Position numbers and translations under genes: made by a program | Assembly (NCBI GenBank): GCA_037176725.1 | Contig: JAZBRS010000035.1 | Location: 48,370,001 to 48,434,000 of the forward strand | Direction of reading: 5' to 3' | DNA length: 64,000 bases | Origin: Posidonia oceanica | Lineage: Eukaryota; Streptophyta; Magnoliopsida; Alismatales; Posidoniaceae | The notes under the pieces: generated by a model | Told to the model about the DNA's origin: nothing | The model's input: only the letters and a program-made list of their open reading frames with translations | The model's database searches: none | Part shown: in pieces, positions 34,347 through 45,850 of the stretch | Layout: every line of letters begins with the position of its first letter | Position numbering within the stretch: the first letter of the stretch is position 1

Positions 34347-35714
34347 AGCTTTCTTGGATCGTATGCTATTTTTATGCAAGTTCTTGTGTGTTTGTGCCTC
34401 CCAGTGCGTTGTATGCTGTTGTTCCTAGCATCCAACATTGGACGCTAGTTCAGCTCGCATCCAACGCTCTGGTTGAGCTTCATGCCTGGCATGCGTTGCT
34501 GGTGATGTTTTTTTCTTGATTTCTTTTGTATCCTATGCATGTATGCTTAGTCTATGCCTGCTTACAGTAGCCTAATGCATGTTTCAATGTTTTATTTATC
34601 ATCTGTAAGTTTTTGCTTCGCTGCCCTTCTGGCCTGTGTTGGACGCCAGCCTCTCTGGCGTCTAACATTGGACGCCATGCCCACGGGTGTCCAACACTCT
34701 ACTTGCTTTGATTGCTGATCTAAGCTTGCCCTTTGCTCTGAATCTGCTTCTGGTTTGTTGTTCTGTTTACTCTGCATGTCATGCATCCCATTTTGCTGCA
34801 TTTCTGCATCTGCCTTGCATCCATATAGCTAGAATGCATCCTTTTTCAAAACCTACTTGCTGTCTGCCTCCAGCAGGTGTTGGACGCCAGCAATGCCAGT
34901 GTCCAACACTTGCAGTTTGCTGAACTTGGTTTTCAAAATGCCGAATTGTTTTCATTCGCCGTTTTCCGTATTTTATCGCTTTTGTTTGTGCTGTAACCCC
35001 CATGCATGCTACCAGACCCCTACTTTGGTTTCACACCTTGCTCTTGCATTGTTTCCCGTGCCTTTGCACCGTTTTCCGTGCCCACTTTGGTTTATCCCTT
35101 GCTTGTCGTTTGCATTGCCTGGTTTTCGTCGCAGTCTTATTTTATCACCTGCATTTGCATTAGGGCAGTGATGCTTACTGCCTAGAGTTCTTACGAACCA
35201 GGGTCCGTCTGGTTCGGAACACTGGCAGCACTGCTGAGCGCATAGACAGCACGTTTAATTTCCATACATGGCATTCATGGCACTTAGGCATTCAAAGCAT
35301 GCATTTTCCGGCAAAGCGAGCGAGTTAGCCTAGAAAGACCGACTTCTCGGGCGTGTCGGGGGTGCCTAACACCTTCCCCGCACATAATAGGAGTCCTTAC
35401 CCTTTCTCTGGCCTGCAATGACCCTTTTGCTCTCGTCTTTGGCACGAGTCATCCATTTTTGCATAGCACTGCATCTATTTGTTTGTTTTCTATGCTTTTC
35501 CTTGGTTTTCCTCATCTTCCCCATAATAGACTAGGTGGTGACTCCCTTTTCCTTTTTCTTTCTTTTTCTCTTTGGTTTTTCGCCTCTGTTTTTGGTGTTT
35601 TGAGTCGAGTTTCCTCCTCGGATCACCCGCTAACAGTGAACCTAGTTTTCCGATCGGTGCACGCGAGCTCTGGCAGCGTCCATGGACGATCGCAAAACCC
35701 ACGGGATCGCTACA
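34347..35714 (+). repeat. Partial LTR copy within the C duplication
   Basis: Right 1.37 kb of the C LTR. It ends CGCTACA at 35714 and is followed by a second PBS. It has hairpin modules near 34389, 34634 and 34878; the last retains one hairpin instead of two. Confidence 0.9.
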
Positions 35715-35715
35715 G

Positions 35716-35733
35716 TGGCGACTCTGCTGGGGA
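35716..35733 (+). promoter_or_regulatory. Second PBS of element C (in duplication)
   Basis: TGGCGACTCTGCTGGGGA, one C to T change from the first PBS. If both are present in a transcript, two minus-strand start sites would exist. Confidence 0.88.
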
Positions 35734-36712
35734 CTCAAGACTCTGACTTTTGTTTTGGCTTTCTCGCCGCTAGCTTTTAGCACTTTTGCTTGCCTTATGC
35801 TTTTGCATGCCTTGCTTGCTTACCTACTTGCTTGTTTATTTACTTGCTTTATGCCATGATTGCTTGCGCTGCTTTATTTTCTTGCATTACATGTCTAAAT
35901 ACTTCTTTGGCACCTATACATGCTTTTTGAGTGGTAATTGCTCTCTTTACACAGATGTTATGCCACTACACATACACATGCCATGTGTGCTATGCCTTTT
36001 GACATGCTAAGTGTTTCTTTCCACTATCATGTCCACATACACTTAGCACATAACATGACCATGCTTTTTGAAGTGTTGTGTGTTGATTGCCTACCATGTT
36101 TGGGTGTTTTCTTCCCCGTTTTGCTCTAGGCTTAAGGACAAGTAGAGACTGGTTGTCCGCTCCCCTTGGCAAATAAAAACAGCAAGTTAAAGTCAAATCT
36201 AGGATCTACTAGAGACTTCAACACACCTTCACCCCCTGGGTTAATAAAACACGCAAGATTAAAAAACTTTAATCATTTTGCATGAAGCATCATATAGGGC
36301 ATGCATCTTCTCATCCCTGAGTCTACCTATTAGTTTGAGAAGGATAGTCCCGGTCTCTTGTTCAGCTACTTTGGCACAGAGCGAGTCGATCAGTTTGTCC
36401 CCCCTTGTCAGGGGTCGCGTCGGTGTTACTAGCGGGTACAACCCATGCTTAGGCAGGGTTAAGGCCACTACTGCACCACCCGTCATACCTGAGCTCTGGG
36501 CCAGGGTCTAGACGGGAGTCTTACTTTCTGATCGAGTCGGTGACCTGCACACTTGTGAGTCCGAAGTAGACAACTTACTAGGATACACTAGATTGGTGAG
36601 AGAGAGCATGCTAGATAGCATACCATCTGCATGATTGCATTCATACCACCAACTAACATTTGCATTCTCTTCTTCTTTCAAGTTCTAACACCTGTTTGTT
36701 TTGTTTGCAAAA
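35734..36712 (+). other. Leader of element C, second copy
   Basis: Nearly identical to 32977-33955. No other feature was recognised. Confidence 0.7.
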
Positions 36713-37490
36713 GAGATCAGTGAACGAGTTCCCTTGTCCAGGTTCTACTGGAGGCACGGGGACTTCAGGTGTGCATTCTCTCTTCCCCTTTGGGCTCGCT
36801 ACGTCTGTGGTGGACCCTTCCGATCTTATTCAAGATCTTTTTGTGCTCGTTTCTCCTTCTCTCTATCTTGCGACGCTTGCCAGCTTCGAGTCGAGGATTC
36901 ACATGATCCGACTAGATGCCAAGCCGGAGCGTGTTACCACGAGGCCTGCCACACGACCAGAGGCTCAACCCCCCATCTGCCTGTAGGCCAGACCCCAGCC
37001 AGAGCCAGCCCAACCTCCCCAGCAGCAACTTTTGCCTGCCCACCAATCTGCAAATCCCTCGGCAGCCCCTCTCGAGCTCGCAGCTCGTGTTCCCCTGGTT
37101 ATTAACCTGACCAGGGATACCCACCGCGTCTATTATGACTACACCGCAGAAATGTGTGCAGATGTCACACGGTCGGGGAGGGTGTATAGACCCGCCACCC
37201 CAGCAATTGGACCTGCAGCCCCTATAACTAGGCCTAACCCCCCTGAACCTACTCCGCTTGTAAGCCAACCTCCAGTAAACCCATCCCCACTTGTAAGCCA
37301 GCCTCCAGTAGGCCAATCCCCTATTCCCCCCTCTACAAAACCTACAACTAGAGCCACTATCCCCACCACCAAAAAAGACCAGCCTTCAGTTGACATAACG
37401 GCCCAGCTGAAAAAAGTCAAGGCTAACATATCCATCTGGGACCTGATCCATTCTTCCCGCGAACACCGAGAGGCTTTTCTCTGTGTGTTC
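36713..37490 (+). pseudogene. Gag 3' remnant of element C, second copy
   Basis: Starts at the gag deletion junction. A TAG at 36984 breaks the first part. From 37032 the frame is open through a Pro-rich segment (repeat of VSQPPVN/VSQPPVG) into QLKKVKANISIWDLIHSSRE (about 37405-37465), the conserved lead-in to protease. Confidence 0.8.
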
Positions 37491-38584
37491 CAGGTCGCCC
37501 ATGTGTCCCAAACCATCGAGCATTCAACTCTGGAAAATATGGTAGGTATGATCGCGGAGCCGCAGGTCATCTCTTTCTCGAGCGATGTACTGCCTCCAAC
37601 GGGGACTAACCATAATCAGCCCCTGTTTATCACAGTGCAGTTCAAAAGGTTCCGCATTCCCCTCTCGCTGGTCAATAATGGGTCAGGCCTTAACGTCTGT
37701 CCCCTGTGCATAGCATTGAAGCTCAGATTCAGAGCCGAGGATATCATGCCTGCCGTGAAGGGAATGACCTCTTTCGACAATATGCACCATGATTCTCTGG
37801 GGATCTTGGTTATTCCTCTTACCATTGGCCCAGTCGAATTCGATGTCGAGTTCTATATCGTCAACTTGGAGCCTTCTTTTAATCTTCTGCTTGGGCGCCC
37901 TTGGCTGCACAAGCATCAGGTGATCCCCTCGACCCTCCACCGTATGATCAAGTTTCGCAACGACGACGATGTTATCGTCGTCATGGTGGAAAACTTTGAC
38001 AAGGAACCGGTCGAGGAAGTCTCTTCTGTATCCCGGCCAACTGTCTAATTTAATCCTAAGCCGTCGGATACTTTGTACCGTGTTAACCGGTTCGAGCCGG
38101 TTAACTTTATCCCTCTTCTTGAGCGTGCCAGCTCTCTGGCCGTTCATTGTAACCCTTCCAGGATGGTCCAGAACATTTACCGCAAGTGGGGCTATGAGAA
38201 GGGAACGCCACTTGGGAGCCACGGCCAAGGGATCGTCGAGCTGGTCACTACCGAGGAGCGCGAAAAGTTCCAAGGCCTAGGATATGAATGGCAACTCTGC
38301 GATGGTGAGCGCCTGCATTCAGGGAAACGGAAGCTCGTGATCCTTCGGGACCTCACTAACTTCGTCAGTGTAGGTATTCTCGACCCAAACACGAGCCCAA
38401 CAACAGCCTAGCCAGCACCATGCCAGAGCCCCCCACTGCCGATAGAGGAGTGGGTCTGCATAGAGGATTATTATTTTGATGAAGATCAGTCTGGCACGGT
38501 TGTCCCAGCACAGTCCAAGGAAGAAGCTCAAATCAGCGCAGCAATCTCCTGGTCAGTCTGCCTGGCCCTCCCTTATCCTGATAC
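37491..38584 (+). pseudogene. pro: Element C protease, catalytic Asp lost, cut by element B
   Basis: Homologous to A from 2396 on, including FNLLLGRPWLHKHQ (about 37880-37920). The active-site codon is AAT (37674-37676), giving LVNNGSGLNVCP where A has LVDNGSG, a G to A change that removes the catalytic Asp. A TAA at 38046 and a TAG at 38409 follow. The frame resumes as RVNRFEPVNFIP (from about 38076). Element B is inserted after GATAC at 38580-38584, within the protease-RT linker. Confidence 0.88.
38580..38584. repeat. Target site duplication of B, left copy
   Basis: GATAC directly before the 5' LTR; the matching copy is at 58255-58259. Confidence 0.93.
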
Positions 38585-41500
38585 TGTTGACAATCCATTT
38601 TGACAGGCTTGAACCAATTGGGACCTTCTGGTGACTTCTGGATCTAAACCTAGGTCAAAACAACCACAACCTTTTTCATCTTTCTCTTCAAATCAAGCCT
38701 AAACTTGACCTAAGCCTACACCCCTTTTCCAAACCCAAAACTTACCCAAAAATCACAGGAAAACTCATCACCCCCTACTTAGCAAACCTACCCAAACACT
38801 TAGAAATACTCAACCCAAAACCACTCCCAAAAATCCTAGAAAACCTAGGTAAAACTACTCCCTTTCTACACCTCAAAACCCTTCCAAAACTTTCTCAAAA
38901 CTAAACCAAAGCCCTAGAACCAACACTAGAAATCCTAGGCTACACATTCCCCAATTTTCACCCCTTTTCAAAACCTTTAAACCCTCCATTCACCCAAATT
39001 ATCGTTTTCTCTCTCTTGGATTATTCTTTTCTCTCTCCTCTCTCTCTCTCCTGATTATCCTCCTTCTTTTCATCCCCTTCTCTCCTTTTTTCTTGCCTGG
39101 CTGTGGGCCCCCCTTGTGCATCTATCTCTTCTCAATCTTATTCCTATTTTTATCTTATTTTTAGCAATTTCCTTGACTTTTGAAAAATTATTTTCTTTCA
39201 ACTCCTCTCTTTCCCTTTTATTCCTCCTTTTTTCCCTTTTCTTCTTCCTTCTCCTTTTCTTTTTCTTTCTTTTGCTAAGTCCCTAAAAAATCCTTAAAAA
39301 CCTCTAAAAACTTTAAAACAAAACGAAAACAAACCGAAACCCTAAGAAAAATAATTAAAAATATTAAGCAAACAATTAAAAACCTAAACCCAACTAAATC
39401 TAGCTAAAATGGAAAACCAAGAATGCAAGCTAAAAAATGCAAAACAAACCAAAAGAAAATGCTGTAAAATCAAGGAAAAAACTAAAATGCAATCAAAACC
39501 AACCAAAAGTGAAAACCCTATCAAAAATAATCAAAAGCAAACCCTAAGAAAAAGTAAAACAATTAAAGACACTAAGACAAATAATTAATGAAAAACTTAA
39601 CTTAACAAATCTAAGAGGAGCAATTTAAAAACTTAACTAAAAAAAAAAAGAGAAGAGAGAAACAACTAAAGACTTAAAAACACTTAATTAAATAAGAGAA
39701 ACTTAACTAAAAAACATCAAGAGAACTTAACAAACATAAGATCAAAAATATAATTCAGAGAAGACTTAAGAAGAATCCTAAAAGACTAAAATCAAAAGCC
39801 AAAACTCACTCTAATTAATCTAAAAACAAACTTTAAAAAAATCCTAATTAACATCCCAAGTACTTAACAAGAAAAACATAATAAAAAAACAACTTAAAAG
39901 GCTTGACAAACATTTAATCAAAATAAAAAATAGATCAAAAACAAAGAAAACCCTTAAAACCCTAATCAAACCCAAAATCCCTCTAAACCTGATTAACCAA
40001 CCAAAAACAGTCATTAAAAAATTTAATCAAGGTCCTAACTTAAAATACAATCACTCTAATAATTTTACCCATTTTTATCCAATTTATTTCTCCTCTCTTT
40101 CCCTTCCATTTCTCTCTTTCTTCCTATCTTTCTTTTCTTCCTTTTCTCCTGCTGGGCCCAGTCCGGCACCTTCCACCCCCGTCTTTCTTTTCTTTCTTTC
40201 TTTTTCTTTTTTTCAGCTCGTGGCCCGGCCCGTGGTCTGCTTCCTTCCTCCTCCGCCCTTCTGTCTTCTTCCTTCAGTTCTTCTTCTCTTCTCCCGCGAA
40301 GCCAACAGCACTCCCTCCCACCATTTGAATTCGAGTCTTCCCCCTCCATCAGATCACCTACAGCTTGCTTCTCCTCTCTCGTCTCTCAGTGTCATTTCCG
40401 GTGGGCATTTACTGCCTGTCTCCCTCGCCGCTCGTCTGTAGTAGTCGGCGCCGATGGAATTCAAATTCCACAAGCGCACGAGCAGTCCGGGAGCAGCTGA
40501 TAAAAGCCTCACCTTCCTCTTGCTTCTCCGCCTTTTGTCATCCGAGAGAGAGAGCTAAGAAATTCAGAGAGAATTCCCCAGCAAAAACTCCTTCTTCTTC
40601 CTTTGAAACCAGCAGCATTTCACCCTCCTCTTCCCCTAAAACCAAGCCCGTTCCAGCCATCCAATCCCTTGCATTTTCATCCCCCGAACACATCCAGAAC
40701 ACCAATACCCTTCCCCCTCCATTCCTCAGCCTTTCCACCCCAGAATCACCCCCAGTTCCACCAGAAATCACCACAGCAACCCAACTCCACCTCCTCTGAA
40801 ATTGCCACCGCTACTGAGTCCCAAACCTTCCCAAAACCTAGCACCCTACTCACCTGAACTCCACCTCCCCAAACCACCCGGCCTTCAGCCCAGCGACCCA
40901 CCACAGTTCCTACCCGCCACCACAAACACTTGCACCTCTTCCTGTCCAGAGAACCAACCGATCAGCCAACCCCTTCCACAGACTTCCCCTGACCAATTCA
41001 AGCTCCCTCACGCCTTCACCAGACATCCAGCAACCTGCTAGAAGGTTCCGTTCAGTCCAAGGAGCAACAGATCGCTCCCCCCGTCTCCGGCAGAACCAGC
41101 AGCACCCAAAAAAGCCGACTCCCGCTTCCGGCCCGCGAGCTCGCATCTGTGCATCCAGCAAGCTCCGGAGCGTCGCACTGAGCAGAACCGGATGCCCAGA
41201 AGCAATCGGAGACACCCGCAACAGCCGAACCAACCTCACCATCGATCCCTGGATCAGTCGACGTCGGGAGGACGCTCCAGCCACGGGAATAGGTATTTCT
41301 CTTCGCCCCTAGGTTAGCCTCCTTCCTCTCTCGCTTCTCCGGCCCTTAGCCTAGGGATTCCCTCTCTCCTGCGCTGGGTCAACGCTAGGTCAGCGTCGTC
41401 TTCTCCGGCGAGCTTCACAGTACGTCCCGCCGCTCCGGTCAGCAGAACGTCGCTCCAGCAGCTGTCTCCGCTCCGCACGGGCCCCAGAAGCATGCTCCAG

Positions 41501-43405
41501 CCTTCAGACCGCACCGACGCCGCCTCGTCCGCCCGGACTGCGCCTGAGAAGGTCTGCAGACCTCCGGTGACTTCTCCGGTTCGCTCCAGCCAGCGTCGAA
41601 CTTCGCCGGACGTCGCTCGAGCTTCGTCAGGTCCAGGTGAAGCCTTCCCGCCGGTCTGCGCAGCTCCAGCCTCCCTATGCCGGCGTTCATGGACACTGGA
41701 AGCTTTCGCTACAGTGTCCATGGCCGTCGGCCATTTCACTATGCATTTATTTCCTGTTACCTTGGTTATTTTACCAAATATTGCATTTTTGGTCTCAGTT
41801 CTTGCTTATTTGCGTTCAGGTCCTTTATTTGATTAAATCTGTTTATTTCTGAATTAAAACCATATAAAATTGCATGAAAAATTTGTAGTTCTATTTATTT
41901 GCATATCAGTCCCTTTTACTGTGCTTTCCTTCAGTAATAAATTTGATTTTGGCCCTCCAGCTTTTGATTATTGCATTTTAGTCCTACAGCTGTTTAATTT
42001 GATTTAATGCACTAAGTTTGCCATATAAAATTGCATTTTAGGTCCTTATTGTTTTCTGTAATTGCCATTTAATCCTCTGTCCTGTTAACTTAGCTTTTAT
42101 TTTTCAATTTTTGCTTGCTGCATTGCATTATTTCCCCCATGTTTTTTGATTTTTGCATATAGGTCCTTCCCCAGTGCACAGTAGTCATTTAAATGCATAT
42201 TTTGCTTACAAAATTGCATTTTTGACCCTGCATGATTTGAAAATTGCACATAGGTCCTCTGCATGCTTATAAAAATCATTTAAATGCATATTTTGCTTAT
42301 AAAATTGCATTTTAGCCCCCACATGTTTGGAAAATTGCATATAGGTCCCCCATCTGCATTCCCAGACCCACTAGACCCCTGTTTTGCTGGAGAAATTGCA
42401 TTTTGGACCCTGATGATTTCAAAATTGCATTCTAAACTGCCACATGGTTTCAAAGTTTGTCCTGATGCATGCTCATCTTGGAAAATTGCATTTTAAGCCC
42501 TGTCTTTTGTAAAATTGCATGCAGACCCTCCTTTTTTCAAAATCCTTGCATAAAAGCCCCAAACTTTTCAAAACCTTTGCATTTAGACCCCCATCCTTTC
42601 AAAAATTGCATTTAAGTCCCCAGTTTTCTGAAAAATCACCCCTAAGTCTTTTCTTGCATTCTGCATGCATTGCACTCTTGCATTCTTGCATTTTGCATCC
42701 TTTGCACACACTTAAACACTCCTAGCTCCCATTTACATGGGAGGACCTGTTTTGCACACCCCTAGGACCCCCTTTACACTTAAATCCATTCTTCTCCCCT
42801 GTTCTGGCCCTTCTGCCTTGAAGTTGGGATATCTTGCAATCCGGCTGTTGGATCTTCTCAAACAAGCTACCTGGACGACCCCGACGGAGCGCTCTTCAGC
42901 ATGGACCAAGCAGATCTCAGATCAGGTTTCAGATTTCCCAGGTACGTCCTTCTGAACCCCTACACAGCATTCATTTGCATACCATTTGCATTGCATACAT
43001 CGTTCTCGCTTTTTGTTTCCTCGAACATGTAGAATAGGCCTTCCTCTTCTTACCCATCAATTCCGTTCTCCTTTTCGCGTATTCCCAAGTGTTTTGTGTT
43101 GTGTTTCCCCTGGATTCACCACTTATTGCGACTTTCTTCCCCCTTTTCCACGATCCGATCGCGCCACGAGCTTTGGGCAGCGTGCGAGACACATCGTGGG
43201 GCGGTTTAGTGGGAAACAGTCACAAAGCGGTGGTAATCCCCCCACTTGCTCATTTTCCCCATTGTAGGTCTTCACACCTACTCTGCGTGGCCCTTAAACA
43301 GTGTCTGTTCTCACACACGCACTGTTTGCTTCTCCTTTCGCTTTTCTTATCCTCTCTCTTTGCATTTGCATCTGCATGGTTTTGTCGAGGTTTTATTCCA
43401 CCGCT

Positions 43406-43745
43406 TTTGGCACCGTTTTGCGTGCCCGCTTTGTCTTTGGCACCGTTTTGCGTGCCCGCTTTGTCTTTGGCACCGCTTTGCGTGCCTGCTTTGTCTTCGG
43501 CACCGTTTTGCGTGCTCGCTTTGTCTTTGGCACCGTTTTGCATGTCCGCTTTGTCTTTGGCACCGTTTTGCGTGCCCGCTTTGCTTTTGGCACCGTTTCG
43601 CGTGCCCGCTTCTCTTTTTGGCACTGTTTTGCGTGCCCACTTCACTTTTGGCACCGTTTCGCGTGCCCGCTTTGTTTCTAGCACTGTTTTGCGTGTTGAT
43701 CTTGTTTTCTTGCACCGTTTTGCGTGCTGCTCTCGTTTCTTGCAT
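43406..43745 (+). repeat. 30-bp minisatellite, 5' LTR of B, about 11 copies
   Basis: Same unit as 18058-18680 in A, with TTTGTCTTTGG as the commonest ending. It differs from the 3' LTR of the same element by about one unit. Confidence 0.92.
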
Positions 43746-43838
43746 TATTTCGCGTGCATTACGTCGTTTTCTCTTGCATGTCGCCTGCATTGCTTGGTTT
43801 TACCGTTGTTTTGCTTTTCCGCTTGCATTTGCATATAG

Positions 43839-44093
43839 GGCAGTGATGCTTACTGCTTGGAGTTCTCACGAGCCAGGTTTCGCCTGGTTCGGAACGCAGA
43901 CAGCACTGCTGAGCACTTAGACTGCACGTTTACTTTCCTTGCACTGCATCCTACCACTTAGAGCACACCTATGAGCATTCATTCTGGCATCCATTGGCAT
44001 TTAGGCATTCAAATCTGCAATTCCCTGCGTATGTGAGCGTAAGCCTAGAAAGACCGATTCTCAGGCGTGTCGAGGGTGCCTAACACCTTCCCC
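43839..44093 (+). promoter_or_regulatory. Conserved structured block near the LTR 3' end (B 5')
   Basis: GGCAGT-gatgctt-ACTGCT (43839-43857). CGAGCCAG-gtttcgc-CTGGTTCG (43869-43891) forms eight pairs, one of them G-T where C has A-T. GTGCCTAACACCTTCCCC follows near 44076. The 3' LTR has the same block from 57673. Confidence 0.6.
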
Positions 44094-44421
44094 GCGTGTA
44101 ACAGGAGTCCTTGCCCAGTCTTTTGGCCCGCAATGACCATATCGCCCTTATCCTAGGCATGAGTCATCTCATTTGCATGTATTTGCATTTGTTTCCCTTT
44201 GCATAGCTTTGCTTTGCATTTCTTGCTTGGTTTTGCGTGTTAATCCACGCATTTCCCCGATTTTCCTTGTCTCCCGATAATGGACACGGTGGCGACTCTG
44301 AATTGTCTTATCTTCTTCTTTTCTTATCTTTTCTCCTCTGTTTTAAGTGTTTTCGAGTTGAGCCCTCCTCCTCGGACCTCGCCGCCAATAGTAAGCCTGA
44401 TTCTGATTGGGATTACTACAG

Positions 44422-44439
44422 TGGCGACTCTGCTGGGGA
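44422..44439 (+). promoter_or_regulatory. Primer binding site of element B
   Basis: TGGCGACTCTGCTGGGGA, tRNA-Arg type with one mismatch, one base after the LTR end. Confidence 0.9.
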
Positions 44440-44563
44440 TTGCAGACTCCGACTTTCGCCTTTGCTTTCGCTCGCTTGCTTTGCATCTTTGTTTGCCTTT
44501 GTGCCTTTGTCTGCCTTGTCTGTTTGCTTGTCTGCCTGTGTCGGCTCCCAGCGAGTCGCACAG

Positions 44564-44581
44564 TGGCGACTCTACTGGGGA
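44564..44581 (+). repeat. Duplicated PBS copy in the B leader
   Basis: TGGCGACTCTACTGGGGA, 142 bp after the first PBS, in a repeat that also includes the downstream GACTCCGRCTTTCGCCTTTG. A third, decayed copy (TGGCTACTTTGCTTAGG) lies near 44702. Here GAGTCGC (44553-44559) and GCGACTC (44566-44572) form a hairpin that covers the PBS start. Confidence 0.85.
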
Positions 44582-45850
44582 TAGTAGACTCCGGCTTTCG
44601 CCTTTGCTTTCGCTCGCCTGTTTTGCAGCCTTGTCTGCCTTTTGTGCCTCCCTTGCCTGTTTTGCTCACTTTTCTGTGCAAACTCCTAGCGAGTCGCCTC
44701 ATGGCTACTTTGCTTAGGTTTTGCACCTCCTTTGCCTCGATTTGCGCTCTATTTTGCTTTGCTTTGCCTCGGTTGCTTGTTTATTTACTTATTTCCTTGC
44801 TTCTGCTCTTACTTGCTTTACAGCTTACTTGTCTTTATTCTCTTTATCTTGCTTGCTTATTATTGCTTCATTTCCTGTAATGCTTGTCTACATACTTGTT
44901 TGGCAACAATGCATGCTTTTTGAGTGATGAGCACTTCTTTTACACACTTGCTATGCCACTGCGCACGCACATGCCCTGTATATATGCCTTTTGATCTGAT
45001 AAGTGCTTTTCCTTTCACTATTATGTCCACGAACACTTGCACATGCCATGCGCATGTCTTTTGCTTTGTTATGTGATTGATTGCATGCCATGTTTGTCTG
45101 TCTCTTTCCCCTTTGTGTATGCCATGCCTAGGACAGTAGAAACATGTTTGCTTTCCCTTTTGCTTAATCTAAAAGCTACAATAAAGCTAAACAATAACTT
45201 CTAAGCACAACTAGAGCCAATAACTTGCAATTTTCCCCCTTTCTGGTTAATAAAATGCAAGTAAAAGACTCTAAAGCATCTTGCATGATTGATTCATCTT
45301 AGAAAGCATGCATTCTCTCTTCTGAGTCCACCTATTAGTATGCGAAGGACAGTCCCGACCTCTTGTTCCACCGCTTTGGGCGTGGCGCGAGTCAGTCGGT
45401 CTGTCCCCCCTTTGTTCAGGGGTCATGTCGGTGTTAGTAGAGGGTACCACCCACGCTTTGGCAGGGTCGAGGCCACCAATGCACCACCCTGTTATTACCT
45501 GAGCTTTGGGCCAGGAGTTAGACAGGGGACCTGCTTTTTCTGACCTGGAGTCTGTCTAAACCCACTACCCTTGAGTGTGTCCTAGTAGGTCATCTACTCA
45601 GGACTTGCATGGTGAAAGAGCGCATTTTTAGGGCATTCATTTGCACGTGTGCCATTCACGCCACCCCTAACAACTCTTTATTGCATACAACCTCTAACAT
45701 CTTTACTCTTTTACAGGTACGTGCGAGATCCGCTGCCCGGACTCTGAGCATCCTTCCTCTGAGCTACTCGTCGCTTCCGGCGGTAGCTTTCCTTAGGCTT
45801 TACTTCCTTCTCTCTCATCGCAGCTTCCGCTCACTTAGACTCAGTCAGCA
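44582..45850 (+). other. Leader of element B
   Basis: Non-coding. Homologous to the D leader, with AATAAA words near 45180 and 45248. The acceptor-like CTCTTTTACAG ends at 45716, 135 bases before the gag ATG at 45851. Confidence 0.65.

Larger units (their letters stand above)
31571..37099 (+). repeat. 2.76-kb direct tandem duplication in element C
   Basis: Copy 1 is 31571-34342 and copy 2 is 34347-37099. Both contain the last 1.4 kb of LTR, the PBS, the leader and the gag-pro junction to GTTCCCCTGGT. The join at 34343-34346 (aatt) has only short shared sequence. Copies differ by scattered point changes and by 19 bases missing from copy 2 in the hairpin module near 34880. Copy 2 leads directly into the protease frame. 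Confidence 0.93.
38585..44420 (+). repeat. 5' LTR of element B (5.84 kb)
   Basis: TGTTGACAATCC to GGGATTACTACA. It has the same zones as the A LTR: C/A-rich (38630-40060, with pyrimidine stretches), pyrimidine-rich 40080-40240, GC-rich 40240-41740 with chance ORFs on both strands, TTGCAT repeats, minisatellite 43406-43745, and the hairpin block from 43839. The distance to the 3' LTR copy is a constant 13865 bp between about 40900 and 43090, showing no net indel there. Confidence 0.95.
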
